Shown here: one piece after another, positions 14,916 through 21,275 of the stretch
Layout: each line of letters starts with the position of its first letter
Position numbering within the stretch: the stretch's first letter is position 1
Source of the DNA: Arthrobacter sp.
GTDB taxonomy: Bacteria; Actinomycetota; Actinomycetes; Actinomycetales; Micrococcaceae
Assembly: GCA_025464925.1 (NCBI GenBank)
Contig: JAODMS010000200.1
Location: forward strand, 1 to 21,275
DNA: 21,275 nucleotides
Reading direction: 5' to 3'
Translations under genes and position numbers: made by a program
The notes under the pieces: model-generated
Databases searched by the model: none
What the model was told of the DNA's origin: nothing
The model's input: the letters and a program-made list of their open reading frames with translations, nothing else

Positions 14916-15773
14916 TCACGGATACGTCGGTATCGCGATGTACTGGTTGATGTTCGTGGACTGGAAAGTCGCGAACTTCAGCGTGGATTGGCCGCCCTCC
15001 GGATTGCCCACCACCACGGTTTGGTTGGAGGAATTCACGCCCAGCAATGCGTAGGAATGGTTGGATACCAGCTTGCCCTTGGAGTTAGAGGTCCCCAGCG
15101 TCACGAGGCCGTTCGTGAAATCCTGCTGCATCTGCGCAAAGCTCACTCCCGTCATGGGGCCGCCGGGGTTGCGGTCGATGCCCGCCTTGCCGGTGATGGC
15201 ATAGAGGGCATTATGCACATCGTGATCCTGAGCGTTACTGAGGTCGGTGCCATCGATGCCCTTATAGCTGTTGCCGTTCGCGGCCGCCCACCCTTTCTCG
15301 ATAATCGCCGCCCAGGAAACGTTCTTGCCGCCGATGTTTTCAATGCCATTTTCGAAGGGTTTGCCGTGGCTGTACGGAAGGTCACCGTTGACCGTCACCT
15401 TCACCGGACCGGGCACCCCGTTGTACCTGCTGTGAAATGAGACGGTGTAACTGCCGTTGCCATTGTCATGGACCATATTTAACACGGTGTCGGGTGCCCG
15501 CGCGGCAACTGTGAGCAAGGCTGCCAGGAAGTAGCAGTCTCCGGTGTCACCCTGCATGATGTTCGTCAGGTCGCCGGAGATTTCCGGGTTACCGGCGCTG
15601 TCGAGTGCAAACAGCACCTGATTCGGGACTTTCCGGTACGTCGCACCCTTGACCGAAGGATTACTCACTGGAGGCGCGGGCGTTGCCGGAGTAGATGAGG
15701 GGTCTGAATCGATGTCATGGCCGCCCGGGAGATGAAAAACGTAGTTCCGAAAATCACCATCACGGCACCCCAT
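14916..15773 (-). CDS. Calpain-family (C2) cysteine protease, compact bacterial form
   Basis: This 285-residue protein carries the calpain catalytic triad in order. Cys80 lies in MQGDTGDCYFLAALL, His239 in LVSNHSYALLGVN, and Asn257 in VVVGNPEGG (eukaryotic calpains have NPW here). A Ser/Thr/Pro-rich linker (residues 23-40) precedes the catalytic domain, and a GDLPYSHGKP-type segment in the middle is also typical. The expected reaction is hydrolysis of peptide bonds by a thiol nucleophile. No signal peptide or calcium-binding repeat is visible. The ATG lacks a Shine-Dalgarno, and a hydrophobic run appears in another frame right at the start, so the 5' end may be frameshifted. Neighbouring genes give no functional hint. 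Base use is less GC-rich at third positions than the sugar genes, hinting at transfer. Confidence 0.8.
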   Translation of the reverse strand: MGCRDGDFRNYVFHLPGGHDIDSDPSSTPATPAPPVSNPSVKGATYRKVPNQVLFALDSAGNPEISGDLTNIMQGDTGDCYFLAALLTVAARAPDTVLNMVHDNGNGSYTVSFHSRYNGVPGPVKVTVNGDLPYSHGKPFENGIENIGGKNVSWAAIIEKGWAAANGNSYKGIDGTDLSNAQDHDVHNALYAITGKAGIDRNPGGPMTGVSFAQMQQDFTNGLVTLGTSNSKGKLVSNHSYALLGVNSSNQTVVVGNPEGGQSTLKFATFQSTNINQYIAIPTYP

Positions 15774-16085
15774 GAGTGAATGCCGATGCCGCGAAATTTC
15801 GCCGGCCTGGATACTGCGCGTTCCAAACTACGTGCCTCCCGTTCTGCGGGCTCTGCCGGGCATCGGCATCGCCGCGGTAACGTCCGCCGGCACCCTCGCC
15901 GTCGGCCCCGTAATTGATCAACTCATCAAGTTACCAACAGCTTGCCGCCGGCAACCAGATTCGCGCAACCCTGAGGACGATGCCCCTACCTGCAGTCGTC
16001 GGGCTGAACACCGCCCGGATCCTATCGAACTGGTCGCGTTCTACACGCTCCCGCCCCGCGGCTGAAAATTGTCGACTGGACGCCC
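15774..16085. other. Spacer without a convincing gene
   Basis: This 312-nt stretch lies between the calpain-like gene and the ArfB gene. A plus-strand frame (15772-16065) includes a hydrophobic run PGIGIAAVTSAGTLAVGPVI but then becomes Arg/Pro-rich. On the minus strand a second hydrophobic run is split from the protease frame. I read it as decayed membrane-protein or signal-anchor sequence and assign no gene. Confidence 0.3.
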
Positions 16086-16508
16086 CTACTCGGCGGACGG
16101 CCGCTTCCGTTGCCGTTTCGTCGCCGCCCGCTGTTCCTTGGCGGCGAGGCGCCGGCGGTTCGAGCCCCTGGTGGGTTTGGTCGCCCGGCGGCGGGCGGCT
16201 TCGGGAGCAAGACCCTCTGCCACGAGGTCCGAGAGCTTGGCCAGGGCGATCTCGCGGTTGCGCAGCTGGGAGCGCCGCTCGGAGGCGGTCACGGTGATCA
16301 CCCCGGCGATGAGACGCCGTCCGAGACGCGTGAGCAGCATCAGCCGTTGGCCATCCGAAAGCGCCGCCGAGCCGGCGACGTTCCACGAGAGTTCGACGCG
16401 GCTGTCCGCGGTGTTGACGTGTTGACCGCCCGGCCCGGACGACCGCGAGAACCGCCAGCCGAGTTCCGACGCGGGAATCGTCAGCGCGGGCGACACCTCC
16501 AGATCCAT
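16086..16508 (-). CDS. arfB: ArfB (YaeJ)-type peptidyl-tRNA hydrolase, ribosome rescue
   Basis: This 140-residue protein has the class I release-factor GGQ motif within SRSSGPGGQHVN (GGQ at about residues 27-29). It has the domain-3 fold typical of the short codon-independent hydrolases, and a very basic C-terminal tail (RGSNRRRLAAKEQRAATKRQ) that in ArfB enters the empty mRNA channel. It lacks the stop-codon-reading domain of full release factors. The protein hydrolyses peptidyl-tRNA on stalled ribosomes. ATG 16506-16508 (MDLEVSPALTIPASELGW) fits the usual family start; an in-frame start 42 nt upstream would add a poorly conserved 14 residues. It stands alone. Family identity is firm, and the gene symbol follows the length and tail. 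Confidence 0.88.
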   Translation of the reverse strand: MDLEVSPALTIPASELGWRFSRSSGPGGQHVNTADSRVELSWNVAGSAALSDGQRLMLLTRLGRRLIAGVITVTASERRSQLRNREIALAKLSDLVAEGLAPEAARRRATKPTRGSNRRRLAAKEQRAATKRQRKRPSAE

Positions 16509-16895
16509 GCAACCAGCGTTGCACGATATGGGCGCGATCAAAGACCCCATCCCGGCGCAGAATGTAACCGTCTCATGACGGTGCCCGTCCGCACGCTGGA
16601 CTCCCGGAGAGCGATGCCGTCATGATTGGCCTCGGGCTACCCAATAGTGGCCCTGCTCTTTATCGTCCGGCGTTCCAAATCCGCACCGGATGCGATTCGC
16701 CGGTTCTACTGGTTGGCGTAATCTCGCTCATCGGCCTGTGAAAAGTAGGGTCGGGGAGGGGTGGAAGCAGATCGCCGGAGGCACGTCGAACCAAACATCC
16801 AGCACTGGCGGGGCATCAGCAGGATGGTTGCGCCGACCTGGGGGCGTCGATGTTGTCCACCGCGCGGCCGTACCTTATTCCCAACACGTACTTAC
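16509..16895. other. Spacer with a small dyad, no gene
   Basis: This 387-nt spacer separates the MFS gene 3' end from the ArfB start. It contains the dyad ACCGTC-TCAT-GACGGT (16567-16582), about 60 nt upstream of the ArfB start, a possible operator or small hairpin. I see no convincing coding frame; the longest plus-strand frame (16690-16980) runs into the antisense of the MFS gene. Confidence 0.4.
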
Positions 16896-18404
16896 TCATC
16901 CGGAGGACGAGGAGGCGGTGTTCGCCGTTCCCGGCGCCTCTGCAGCCGTCCGCGCATACGACGCCGAGACCCGGCGGTAGACCGGGGCCAGGAAGGCCAG
17001 CAGCGCGGCCGCGATCATGATGATCCCAGCCATCAGGAACACCAGGGCGATGCCGCGGGAGGTGCCCTCGCCCAGCAGCGGGGCCAGCTGGGCGGCGCCC
17101 TCAGCGGACCGCGCGTACGGGATGATCCAGACCTGGGCGATCGGCGCGATGAGGAACGCGGTAATGGGCGCTGCCGCGGACTCGAACGCCATGGCGAATC
17201 CGAACACCCGGCCCTGCCGATGCAGAGGCACCACCTGCTGGATGATCGTCTGCTCGGCGGCCTCCACGAAAGGCACCAGGACCAGGTACAGCCAGATGCC
17301 GGCGATGTACAGCCATGCCCACTCCCGCAGCGTGAACACCGCACCGAGGACCCCCATCAGGATCACCGCGATGAGCATGGTGCGCAACGGGTTGGACCCG
17401 AGTCCGAACTTGCCGATCAGCGCGCCGCCCACGATGAACCCGGTGGCGCCGAGCGCGAAGTAGGTCCCCCACAGCTCCACGGGGAACATTTCCAGGCCGG
17501 AGGGATCCATCAACGCCATGTAGACGCCACCGATGAAGTTGTTGAACGTGGAGAACAGGATCAGCGCGAACAGTCCGGAAATGGCCAGCACGGCGGCGAG
17601 GGAGCCGCGCAGGTCGAATCCGCCGTGCGCGTCCGTGGCGGCCGCGCGCACCTCCTCGGGCATGCGCAGCGTGAGCAGGTGCGCGAAGGCCAGCGCCGTG
17701 AGCACCATGGCGACGACGATCGTCCAGCCCATGCCCAGCAGCCCGACCGACAGTCCGGAGAGCACCGAGGTGACGATGAACATCAGCCCCTGCACCATGC
17801 CCACCAGCCCGTTGGCGTTGGCCCGCCGATCCGGCTCGATGAGGATGGTGACCGTGGTGGAGAGGGCAATGTTGCGCATGTTTTCCACCACCGCACCGAC
17901 CAGGATGACCAGGGAGAAGACCCAGAACCACGGCTGTGTCAGGTCCAGCAGCCAGGCGGCCGGTGTCAGCAGGAACATGACCCCGGACAGCACGAACATC
18001 ACCAGGGTGAAGCCGGCGGCGAAGCGCATCACGGCCAGCTTGCGGTAGCGGTCCACGAAGGTGCCGAAGCTGATGCTGGAAAGGGCGATCAACAGCATGT
18101 ATGCGCCGCCGATTACCCCGGTGGCGATCACGTTGCGCGTCTGCAGGTACACCCAGAACGTCAGGGCGAACCACAGGTAGCTGGTCGTGATGTTGGCGAG
18201 GGCGGTGTTCATCAGGATCCCGGCGAAGGTGCGGGACCGCTGTGCCGGACTGCGCAAGGACGTGTCGACGGCGTCGGGATCGGCCAGGCGCGGGGCCCCG
18301 CCGTCCTTGACCGGCATGGAGGTGACGGCCACGTCCTCGGGGAGGCCCGCGCTGCCGTCGGGAGCCGCAGCGGCCCTGGGCGGGGCCGGTTCCTGCTCGG
18401 TCAT
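16896..18404 (-). CDS. MFS transporter
   Basis: This 502-residue membrane protein has an about 70-residue Ala/Pro-rich cytoplasmic N-terminus and roughly twelve hydrophobic helices. The loop between helices 2 and 3 reads FGTFVDRYRKLAVMRF, an MFS motif A variant (G-x-x-x-D-R-x-x-R/K). A central loop (PEEVRAAATDAHGGFDLRGS) splits the two six-helix halves. The C-terminal segment ends in a Ser/Ala-rich tail. Function is probably drug or metabolite efflux; the substrate is unknown. I chose ATG 18402-18404 (MTEQEPAPPRA) because the upstream in-frame extension to 18536 is not membrane-like. A -10-like TACACT lies 9 nt upstream of the ATG, so the transcript could be nearly leaderless. A single gene, not in an operon with ArfB. 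Confidence 0.88.
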   Translation of the reverse strand: MTEQEPAPPRAAAAPDGSAGLPEDVAVTSMPVKDGGAPRLADPDAVDTSLRSPAQRSRTFAGILMNTALANITTSYLWFALTFWVYLQTRNVIATGVIGGAYMLLIALSSISFGTFVDRYRKLAVMRFAAGFTLVMFVLSGVMFLLTPAAWLLDLTQPWFWVFSLVILVGAVVENMRNIALSTTVTILIEPDRRANANGLVGMVQGLMFIVTSVLSGLSVGLLGMGWTIVVAMVLTALAFAHLLTLRMPEEVRAAATDAHGGFDLRGSLAAVLAISGLFALILFSTFNNFIGGVYMALMDPSGLEMFPVELWGTYFALGATGFIVGGALIGKFGLGSNPLRTMLIAVILMGVLGAVFTLREWAWLYIAGIWLYLVLVPFVEAAEQTIIQQVVPLHRQGRVFGFAMAFESAAAPITAFLIAPIAQVWIIPYARSAEGAAQLAPLLGEGTSRGIALVFLMAGIIMIAAALLAFLAPVYRRVSASYARTAAEAPGTANTASSSSG

Positions 18405-19079
18405 GCGTCCCAGTGTACTGACAACTAACAGGCGCGGACACGGTCGCCGCCCGGTCGGGATGTATACAGAAAAGAGGCGAATAACCTCTCTGCAGCCATA
18501 AATAAGGTTCGTTATCGGACCCTGTTGCCGCTGCATTCTTCCATTCCGAGATTGCCGCTAGGGGGCGCTCCGGTTACTTATGCGCAGTGCGTCTGTGTTC
18601 TCCGCGGTCCGGTACGACGAGTTGGCCGCCTTCGACGCGCATCGGGTGGTGCCGCAGATTTGCAGGTCGCCGACGAGCCGGGCCGCGGTGGGCCCGGCAG
18701 GGGCATTTTCAACGTCGACACTCTTTTGAGCGGGCTGGTCTCGCAGCGGTACCCGGGTTTGATGTCCTTGGGGCATTTCCCGTCGCCTGCCGGTACCGCC
18801 GCGTCGTTGCGGTGCTGGCAGACCACCCTCCCCCACGCCTCACACGCGGGCCGCAACACGTCCCGCTCATCGAGCACAGGTATCCAAGAACCCAGCAGAT
18901 CGACCTTTGAGCCTCCGGCCTGTGATGTTGACAGTCCTGCCGGAGGGCCTACATTACAGATTTCGTCCGTACTGTGACCATTCGTCGAAGTGATGTTCCC
19001 CATCGATCCTTCGTACGGTTCCCGACCGGGAACGCATCACGATGGACTGCGTCGTGATTTTTTGATTTTTCGTATCTGG
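18405..19079. other. Degraded intergenic stretch
   Basis: No intact gene can be supported. A 49-codon plus frame (18579-18728) with SAVRYDELAAFDAHRVVPQI and a 141-codon minus frame (18578-19003) with SWIPVLDERDVLRPACEAWG both have short protein-like runs but no motif, no clear ribosome site and no length match to a known family. The stretch ends in a terminator-like hairpin just before a DeoR remnant. I read it as decayed gene fragments. Confidence 0.35.
19036..19063 (+). terminator. Rho-independent terminator
   Basis: ATCACGA (19036-19042) pairs with TCGTGAT (19052-19058) around a 9-nt loop, immediately followed by a run of six T (19058-19063) and then another T-rich stretch. This is the only terminator in the window with a classical T run. 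It points along the plus strand, although no intact plus-strand gene precedes it, so it is probably left over from a decayed gene. Confidence 0.6.
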
Positions 19080-19768
19080 GCGGCTTCCCTGATCCGGGCC
19101 GGGGAGAACATCCTGCTCGACGCCGGCTCCACCGTGGGTGCCGGGCGCATGAACTGCGCGGCTTCGGCAAGCTCTCCGTCACCACCCCGGGCATCAACAC
19201 CATGCAGGAGCTGGCAGGCTCCGAGGGTATCGAGGTGGACTGCCTGGGCGCCGACGCCGTGAGCGCCGAGGACGGCATCTGGGAGGCCGGCCACGCCCGG
19301 ACCCGGCTCAAGGAGCTCATGGCCCGGCGCGGCAACAACGTCTACGTGCTGGCGGATTCCTCCAAGCTGGGCCTGCGGCCGTTCCATGCGTGGGCGCGGC
19401 TCGCGCTGCCCTGGACGCTGGTGACGGACGGCGGCGACCCGGCCCAGGTGCAGAAGTTTAGGGACACGGGGTGGAGGTGGCGGCCGTTTCGAGCGAGGCT
19501 TGAGCCTGATCTGGAAAGAGTGCGCGGGGTCAGGCCCCGTAGGAGACGCGTCGGGAGGTTTCTCCTCTCTTGCCGGATGGCGGAAGACTGTTAGACCGTC
19601 ACGGTGGTGGAACATGGCGCGGCCCTTTCCGCCGTTCTGGATAATCCAAAAGACACTGCCGTCCAGGGCGAGCATGTCGATCCGGCCGGTCGTGAGCTTG
19701 TCGCCGCCACTGTAGACAGTAACTTCATCGTTGCGGGAAAGCTTGGCCCAGTTGGGGATCGGTTCCAT
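19037..19768 (-). CDS. Small SH3-like conserved protein with a run-on C-terminus
   Basis: The first 75 or so residues from ATG 19766-19768 look like a real small protein: MEPIPNWAKLSRNDEVTVYS, then GRIDMLALDGSVFWIIQN, GGKGRAMFHHRDGL and TVFRHPA. The pattern of short beta strands with GD-x-V and DGSVFW resembles an SH3-like barrel; I recall similar short hypothetical proteins in Arthrobacter relatives but cannot name the family. CGGAG lies 5 nt before the ATG. Past about 19545 the frame continues antisense through the DeoR remnant as Pro/Arg-rich sequence to 19037 (243 residues in all). The native stop was probably lost, or the protein normally ends soon after residue 80. The real gene is likely only the 19500-19768 part. 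Confidence 0.55.
   Translation of the reverse strand: MEPIPNWAKLSRNDEVTVYSGGDKLTTGRIDMLALDGSVFWIIQNGGKGRAMFHHRDGLTVFRHPAREEKPPDASPTGPDPAHSFQIRLKPRSKRPPPPPRVPKLLHLGRVAAVRHQRPGQREPRPRMERPQAQLGGIRQHVDVVAAPGHELLEPGPGVAGLPDAVLGAHGVGAQAVHLDTLGACQLLHGVDARGGDGELAEAAQFMRPAPTVEPASSRMFSPARIREAAQIRKIKKSRRSPS
19080..19503 (+). pseudogene. DeoR-family transcriptional regulator, C-terminal remnant with two frameshifts
   Basis: Three successive frames reconstruct the DeoR sugar-binding C-terminal domain. First comes AASLIRAGENILLDAGSTVG. After a shift near 19140-19147 the sequence continues AHELRGFGKLSVTTPGINTM and on to NNVYVLADSSKLGLRPFHAW with LPWTLVTDGGDPAQ. After a second shift near 19466-19471 it closes with TGVEVAAVSSEA and TGA at 19501-19503. 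The motifs GADAVSAEDGIWEAG and VYVLADSSKLG are diagnostic for DeoR_C. The N-terminal helix-turn-helix domain is missing. The gene is therefore dead in at least three ways. It belonged to a sugar regulator not otherwise present here. Confidence 0.82.
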
Positions 19769-19931
19769 GGACGGCTCCGGCAGGTGCGGCTGCGGACGAT
19801 GATGCTGAACCGCGGCGCGGCGGAGGAGTTTCTGGTGGCGGTGCAGGATGGCCGGCATCGGGATTCCTTTAGTGCAGTTGGGGTGGGGTGCGGGGCGGAC
19901 GGAAGTTCCGCCTTTGCAGCGCGGGATAGGA

Positions 19932-19971
19932 AAGAGAAGGGCCGGAATCTTGCGTTACCGGCCCGCCTCTT
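19932..19971 (-). terminator. Terminator hairpin 3' of the glycosyltransferase gene
   Basis: GGGCCGG (19939-19945) pairs with CCGGCCC (19958-19964) around a 12-nt loop. It is extended, after small bulges, by AAGAG (19932-19936) with CTCTT (19967-19971). On the minus strand the hairpin is followed by a pyrimidine-rich CTCTTTCCT. It lies about 30 nt past the glycosyltransferase stop and would end that transcript. Confidence 0.6.
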
Positions 19972-19998
19972 CCCGCAGTCCAGTGCAGTGATTCAATT

Positions 19999-21018
19999 TC
20001 AGGATCTGTGTTTCCGATCTGGGCTGATCTTGCCTTGGTGCCGGAGCCGCAACTCCGCGATGGAATGTGCTGCTGTTTTAATTCGGGTTCCCGCATAGGG
20101 GACGCCTCCTCCGAGCCGCAGTGCCAGGGCGATCCAGATACAGAGGGCTCGTTCGGCCACCCAAAGGGGAGCGAACAGGACCGTCCGGGATGGGAAAAAG
20201 CTCCGGCCGTGATGGCGTCTGCGGCCGACCTCCGCCAAAGCTGTGGCAGTGATCGCGGCTCCCAGGATGGCGGGGACCCTTCGTCGCGGGGGGAGGCGAA
20301 GCAGGCCGGCCAGGAGCGGCAACAGGGCCAGTTCCGCGCAGAGGCGGCCCGGTTGGGCGAAGTCGTCGTAGGCCTGCCGGACGCGCTGCCGGAGGAAGTG
20401 GCGGGAAGTGGGCGGCGTGCGGGCAACGAACAGCTCCGGAGCGCGTTTTTCGCGTCCGCCGGCTGCCCTAAGGGTTCGGATGAGCTCGAGGTTTTCAAAA
20501 AGGACTGGGTCGTACCCACCGGTTGCTACAAGCGTGGCACGCCTCACGGCCAGAGTTCCCGGAAAGTCGCCGGCAAGGGCCCGGTTGATCAAGGTCCGGG
20601 AAGTATCCCAGCAGCCGTGCCAGGGCAAGGTGCTGAAATAGTTCTGCGGTCGCACCACTTCGGCGTCATCAAGGTACGCGAGGACGGCGGTGAGGCTCTC
20701 GCGCGTATAACGAACGTCGTCGTCGGCGATCACGAGTCTCTCCGCAGTGCTGAGGTGCACGGCGGTCATGACCGCCGTGACCTTGCCGTTGCCGCCTGCG
20801 CCCGAGGCTGGCCGGACATGTCGCACTACCGGCGGGAACCGGGCTTTATGGCGGTCGAACAGCGCACCCGGGGACCCGTCGACGACAATCACAGGGATCC
20901 AGGAGCACAACCGTTCCAGATAAAGCACCAGGTCGTCCAGCTTGGAATCTTCCGCCCAGCGGAGCGGCAGGATGTACTCGTCGTGCGATTCTGGCATCAA
21001 GGGCACCGGTCCGCTCAT
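19999..21018 (-). CDS. Glycosyltransferase family 2
   Basis: This 339-residue enzyme has a GT-A fold. Its nucleotide-sugar domain includes VIVVDGSPGALFDRH, the metal/nucleotide motif LVIADDDVRY with the Asp cluster at residues 99-101, and an acceptor-side segment VRPQNYFSTLPWHGCWDTSR. A later GGYDPVLFENLELIRTLRAA resembles the catalytic ED region, although the usual ED is here EN-LE. The C-terminal 120 residues contain two hydrophobic stretches (about 225-260 and 285-305), suggesting membrane association. It transfers a sugar from an activated donor, probably to a cell-surface glycan or lipid. The ATG overlaps the stop of a preceding 25-codon ORF (ATGA), so translation may be coupled. Donor and acceptor are unknown. 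Confidence 0.85.
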   Translation of the reverse strand: MSGPVPLMPESHDEYILPLRWAEDSKLDDLVLYLERLCSWIPVIVVDGSPGALFDRHKARFPPVVRHVRPASGAGGNGKVTAVMTAVHLSTAERLVIADDDVRYTRESLTAVLAYLDDAEVVRPQNYFSTLPWHGCWDTSRTLINRALAGDFPGTLAVRRATLVATGGYDPVLFENLELIRTLRAAGGREKRAPELFVARTPPTSRHFLRQRVRQAYDDFAQPGRLCAELALLPLLAGLLRLPPRRRVPAILGAAITATALAEVGRRRHHGRSFFPSRTVLFAPLWVAERALCIWIALALRLGGGVPYAGTRIKTAAHSIAELRLRHQGKISPDRKHRS

Positions 21019-21092
21019 GCAGCGGCGGGGACAGGCGAGAACAGCGAAGACGTGCCGTTTTCCCAGGCGTCCAGAACGTGGGTGCTTGCCAT
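21015..21092 (-). CDS. 25-codon ORF with strong Shine-Dalgarno, overlapping the glycosyltransferase start
   Basis: ATG 21090-21092 is preceded by AAGGAG with 8 nt spacing, the best ribosome site in this part of the window. The peptide (MASTHVLDAWENGTSSLFSP followed by VPAAA) ends at TGA 21015-21017, which overlaps the glycosyltransferase ATG by one base step (ATGA). The glycosyltransferase itself has no good Shine-Dalgarno, so this ORF may be a coupling leader. It has no Thr/His/Leu run to suggest attenuation and matches no peptide family I know. Alternatively a one-base error splits the true N-terminus of the glycosyltransferase. Confidence 0.5.
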   Translation of the reverse strand: MASTHVLDAWENGTSSLFSPVPAAA

Positions 21093-21165
21093 TTCGCCTA
21101 CTCCTTCGTTCGTAACTTATGGATTTGTTGCTGGAACTGTGCCGCCTGGGGCTTTCCTGCGCTCC

Positions 21166-21275
21166 TCAGACCACGGTCTTGTTGCGCCGCAGGCGTCGCC
21201 ACAAAAGCACCAGAAGGACGGTGATCAGGAGTATGCCGCCGATGACATAGGGCGCGAAGTCCGTCCTGTTGGCCA
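21166..21275 (-). CDS. Single-pass membrane protein, C-terminal tail (cut by window edge)
   Basis: The last 36 codons are visible: ANRTDFAP, a hydrophobic helix YVIGGILLITVLLVLLW, and a basic tail RRLRRNKTVV ending at TGA 21166-21168. The order is outside-to-inside by the positive-inside rule, as in surface proteins anchored by a C-terminal helix. It lies about 75 nt upstream of the 25-codon ORF on the same strand, so it may be co-transcribed with the glycosyltransferase. The main domain lies outside the window, so no function can be given. Confidence 0.6.
   Translation of the reverse strand, partial: ANRTDFAPYVIGGILLITVLLVLLWRRLRRNKTVV

Noticed and set aside
16761..18428. A 555-codon plus-strand open frame opposite the MFS gene
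   Set aside because: It is an antisense shadow: His/Gln/Arg/Gly-rich low-complexity sequence with no domain, produced by the third-position GC bias of the membrane-protein gene on the other strand.
18413..18480. A full promoter call for the MFS gene
   Set aside because: A TACACT box lies near the start, but no -35 at proper spacing was convincing; mentioned under the gene only.
21015..21092. RiPP precursor (for example mycofactocin-like) for the 25-codon peptide
   Set aside because: No Cys/Tyr/Trp-containing conserved core at the C-terminus, no radical SAM or chaperone gene nearby; the glycosyltransferase is not of the mycofactocin type in length.
1..21275. CRISPR arrays, tRNA or rRNA genes, insertion sequences, phage genes
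   Set aside because: Looked for repeated spacers, cloverleaf-like arms, transposase motifs and phage proteins; none seen.

Overview
The window is high-GC DNA with strong G/C preference at third codon positions. Its gene families point to an actinobacterium close to Arthrobacter/Pseudarthrobacter (Micrococcaceae). They include LacI, SorC, DeoR and ROK sugar regulators, a ribose-type ABC importer, a SAF-domain homoserine-dehydrogenase-like enzyme and a YhcG/DUF1016 nuclease. The genus is an inference from protein style; no rRNA or tRNA gene was recognised.

Left and centre (about 1-12930) form a carbohydrate or sugar-acid uptake and catabolism locus. At the left edge are the 3' end of a sugar-phosphate isomerase/epimerase gene and a truncated ROK regulator. 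On the minus strand follow a beta-hydroxyacid dehydrogenase (577-1524) and a LacI repressor (1701-2768). Divergent from the repressor is a SAF-domain NAD(P)-dependent oxidoreductase (3053-4405), whose stop overlaps a truncated Tat/lipoprotein leader ORF that runs into a perfect 34-bp palindrome. Then, all on the minus strand, come an amidohydrolase/lactonase (4602-5513) and the ABC importer (permease, ATPase, binding protein; 5715-9377). A PfkB sugar kinase and a xylose-isomerase-like TIM-barrel enzyme (9692-11623) follow, with a divergent SorC-type regulator (11942-12931). A shared 16-bp operator, GTGTAACCGGTWCCAC, lies just downstream of the -10 region of both the oxidoreductase and the ABC importer. 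A weaker copy has the same geometry at the dehydrogenase. This suggests a small LacI regulon spanning transport, oxidation, reduction and possibly lactone hydrolysis; the kinase/isomerase pair is more likely under the SorC protein. The substrate cannot be read from the sequence.

Right part (about 12930-21275) is accessory and partly degraded. It holds a YhcG-type PDDEXK nuclease, a gene-poor stretch, a compact calpain-family (C2) cysteine protease with no visible export signal, an ArfB-type ribosome-rescue hydrolase and an MFS transporter. After these comes a stretch of debris containing a DeoR regulator remnant with two frameshifts. A small SH3-like conserved protein now reads antisense through that remnant. 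At the right edge are a family-2 glycosyltransferase, preceded by a 25-codon ORF with a strong Shine-Dalgarno that overlaps its start, and the C-terminal tail of a single-pass membrane protein. Several truncations (ROK, Tat leader, DeoR, the calpain 5' side) suggest repeated rearrangement. No CRISPR array, intact insertion sequence or phage module was found.
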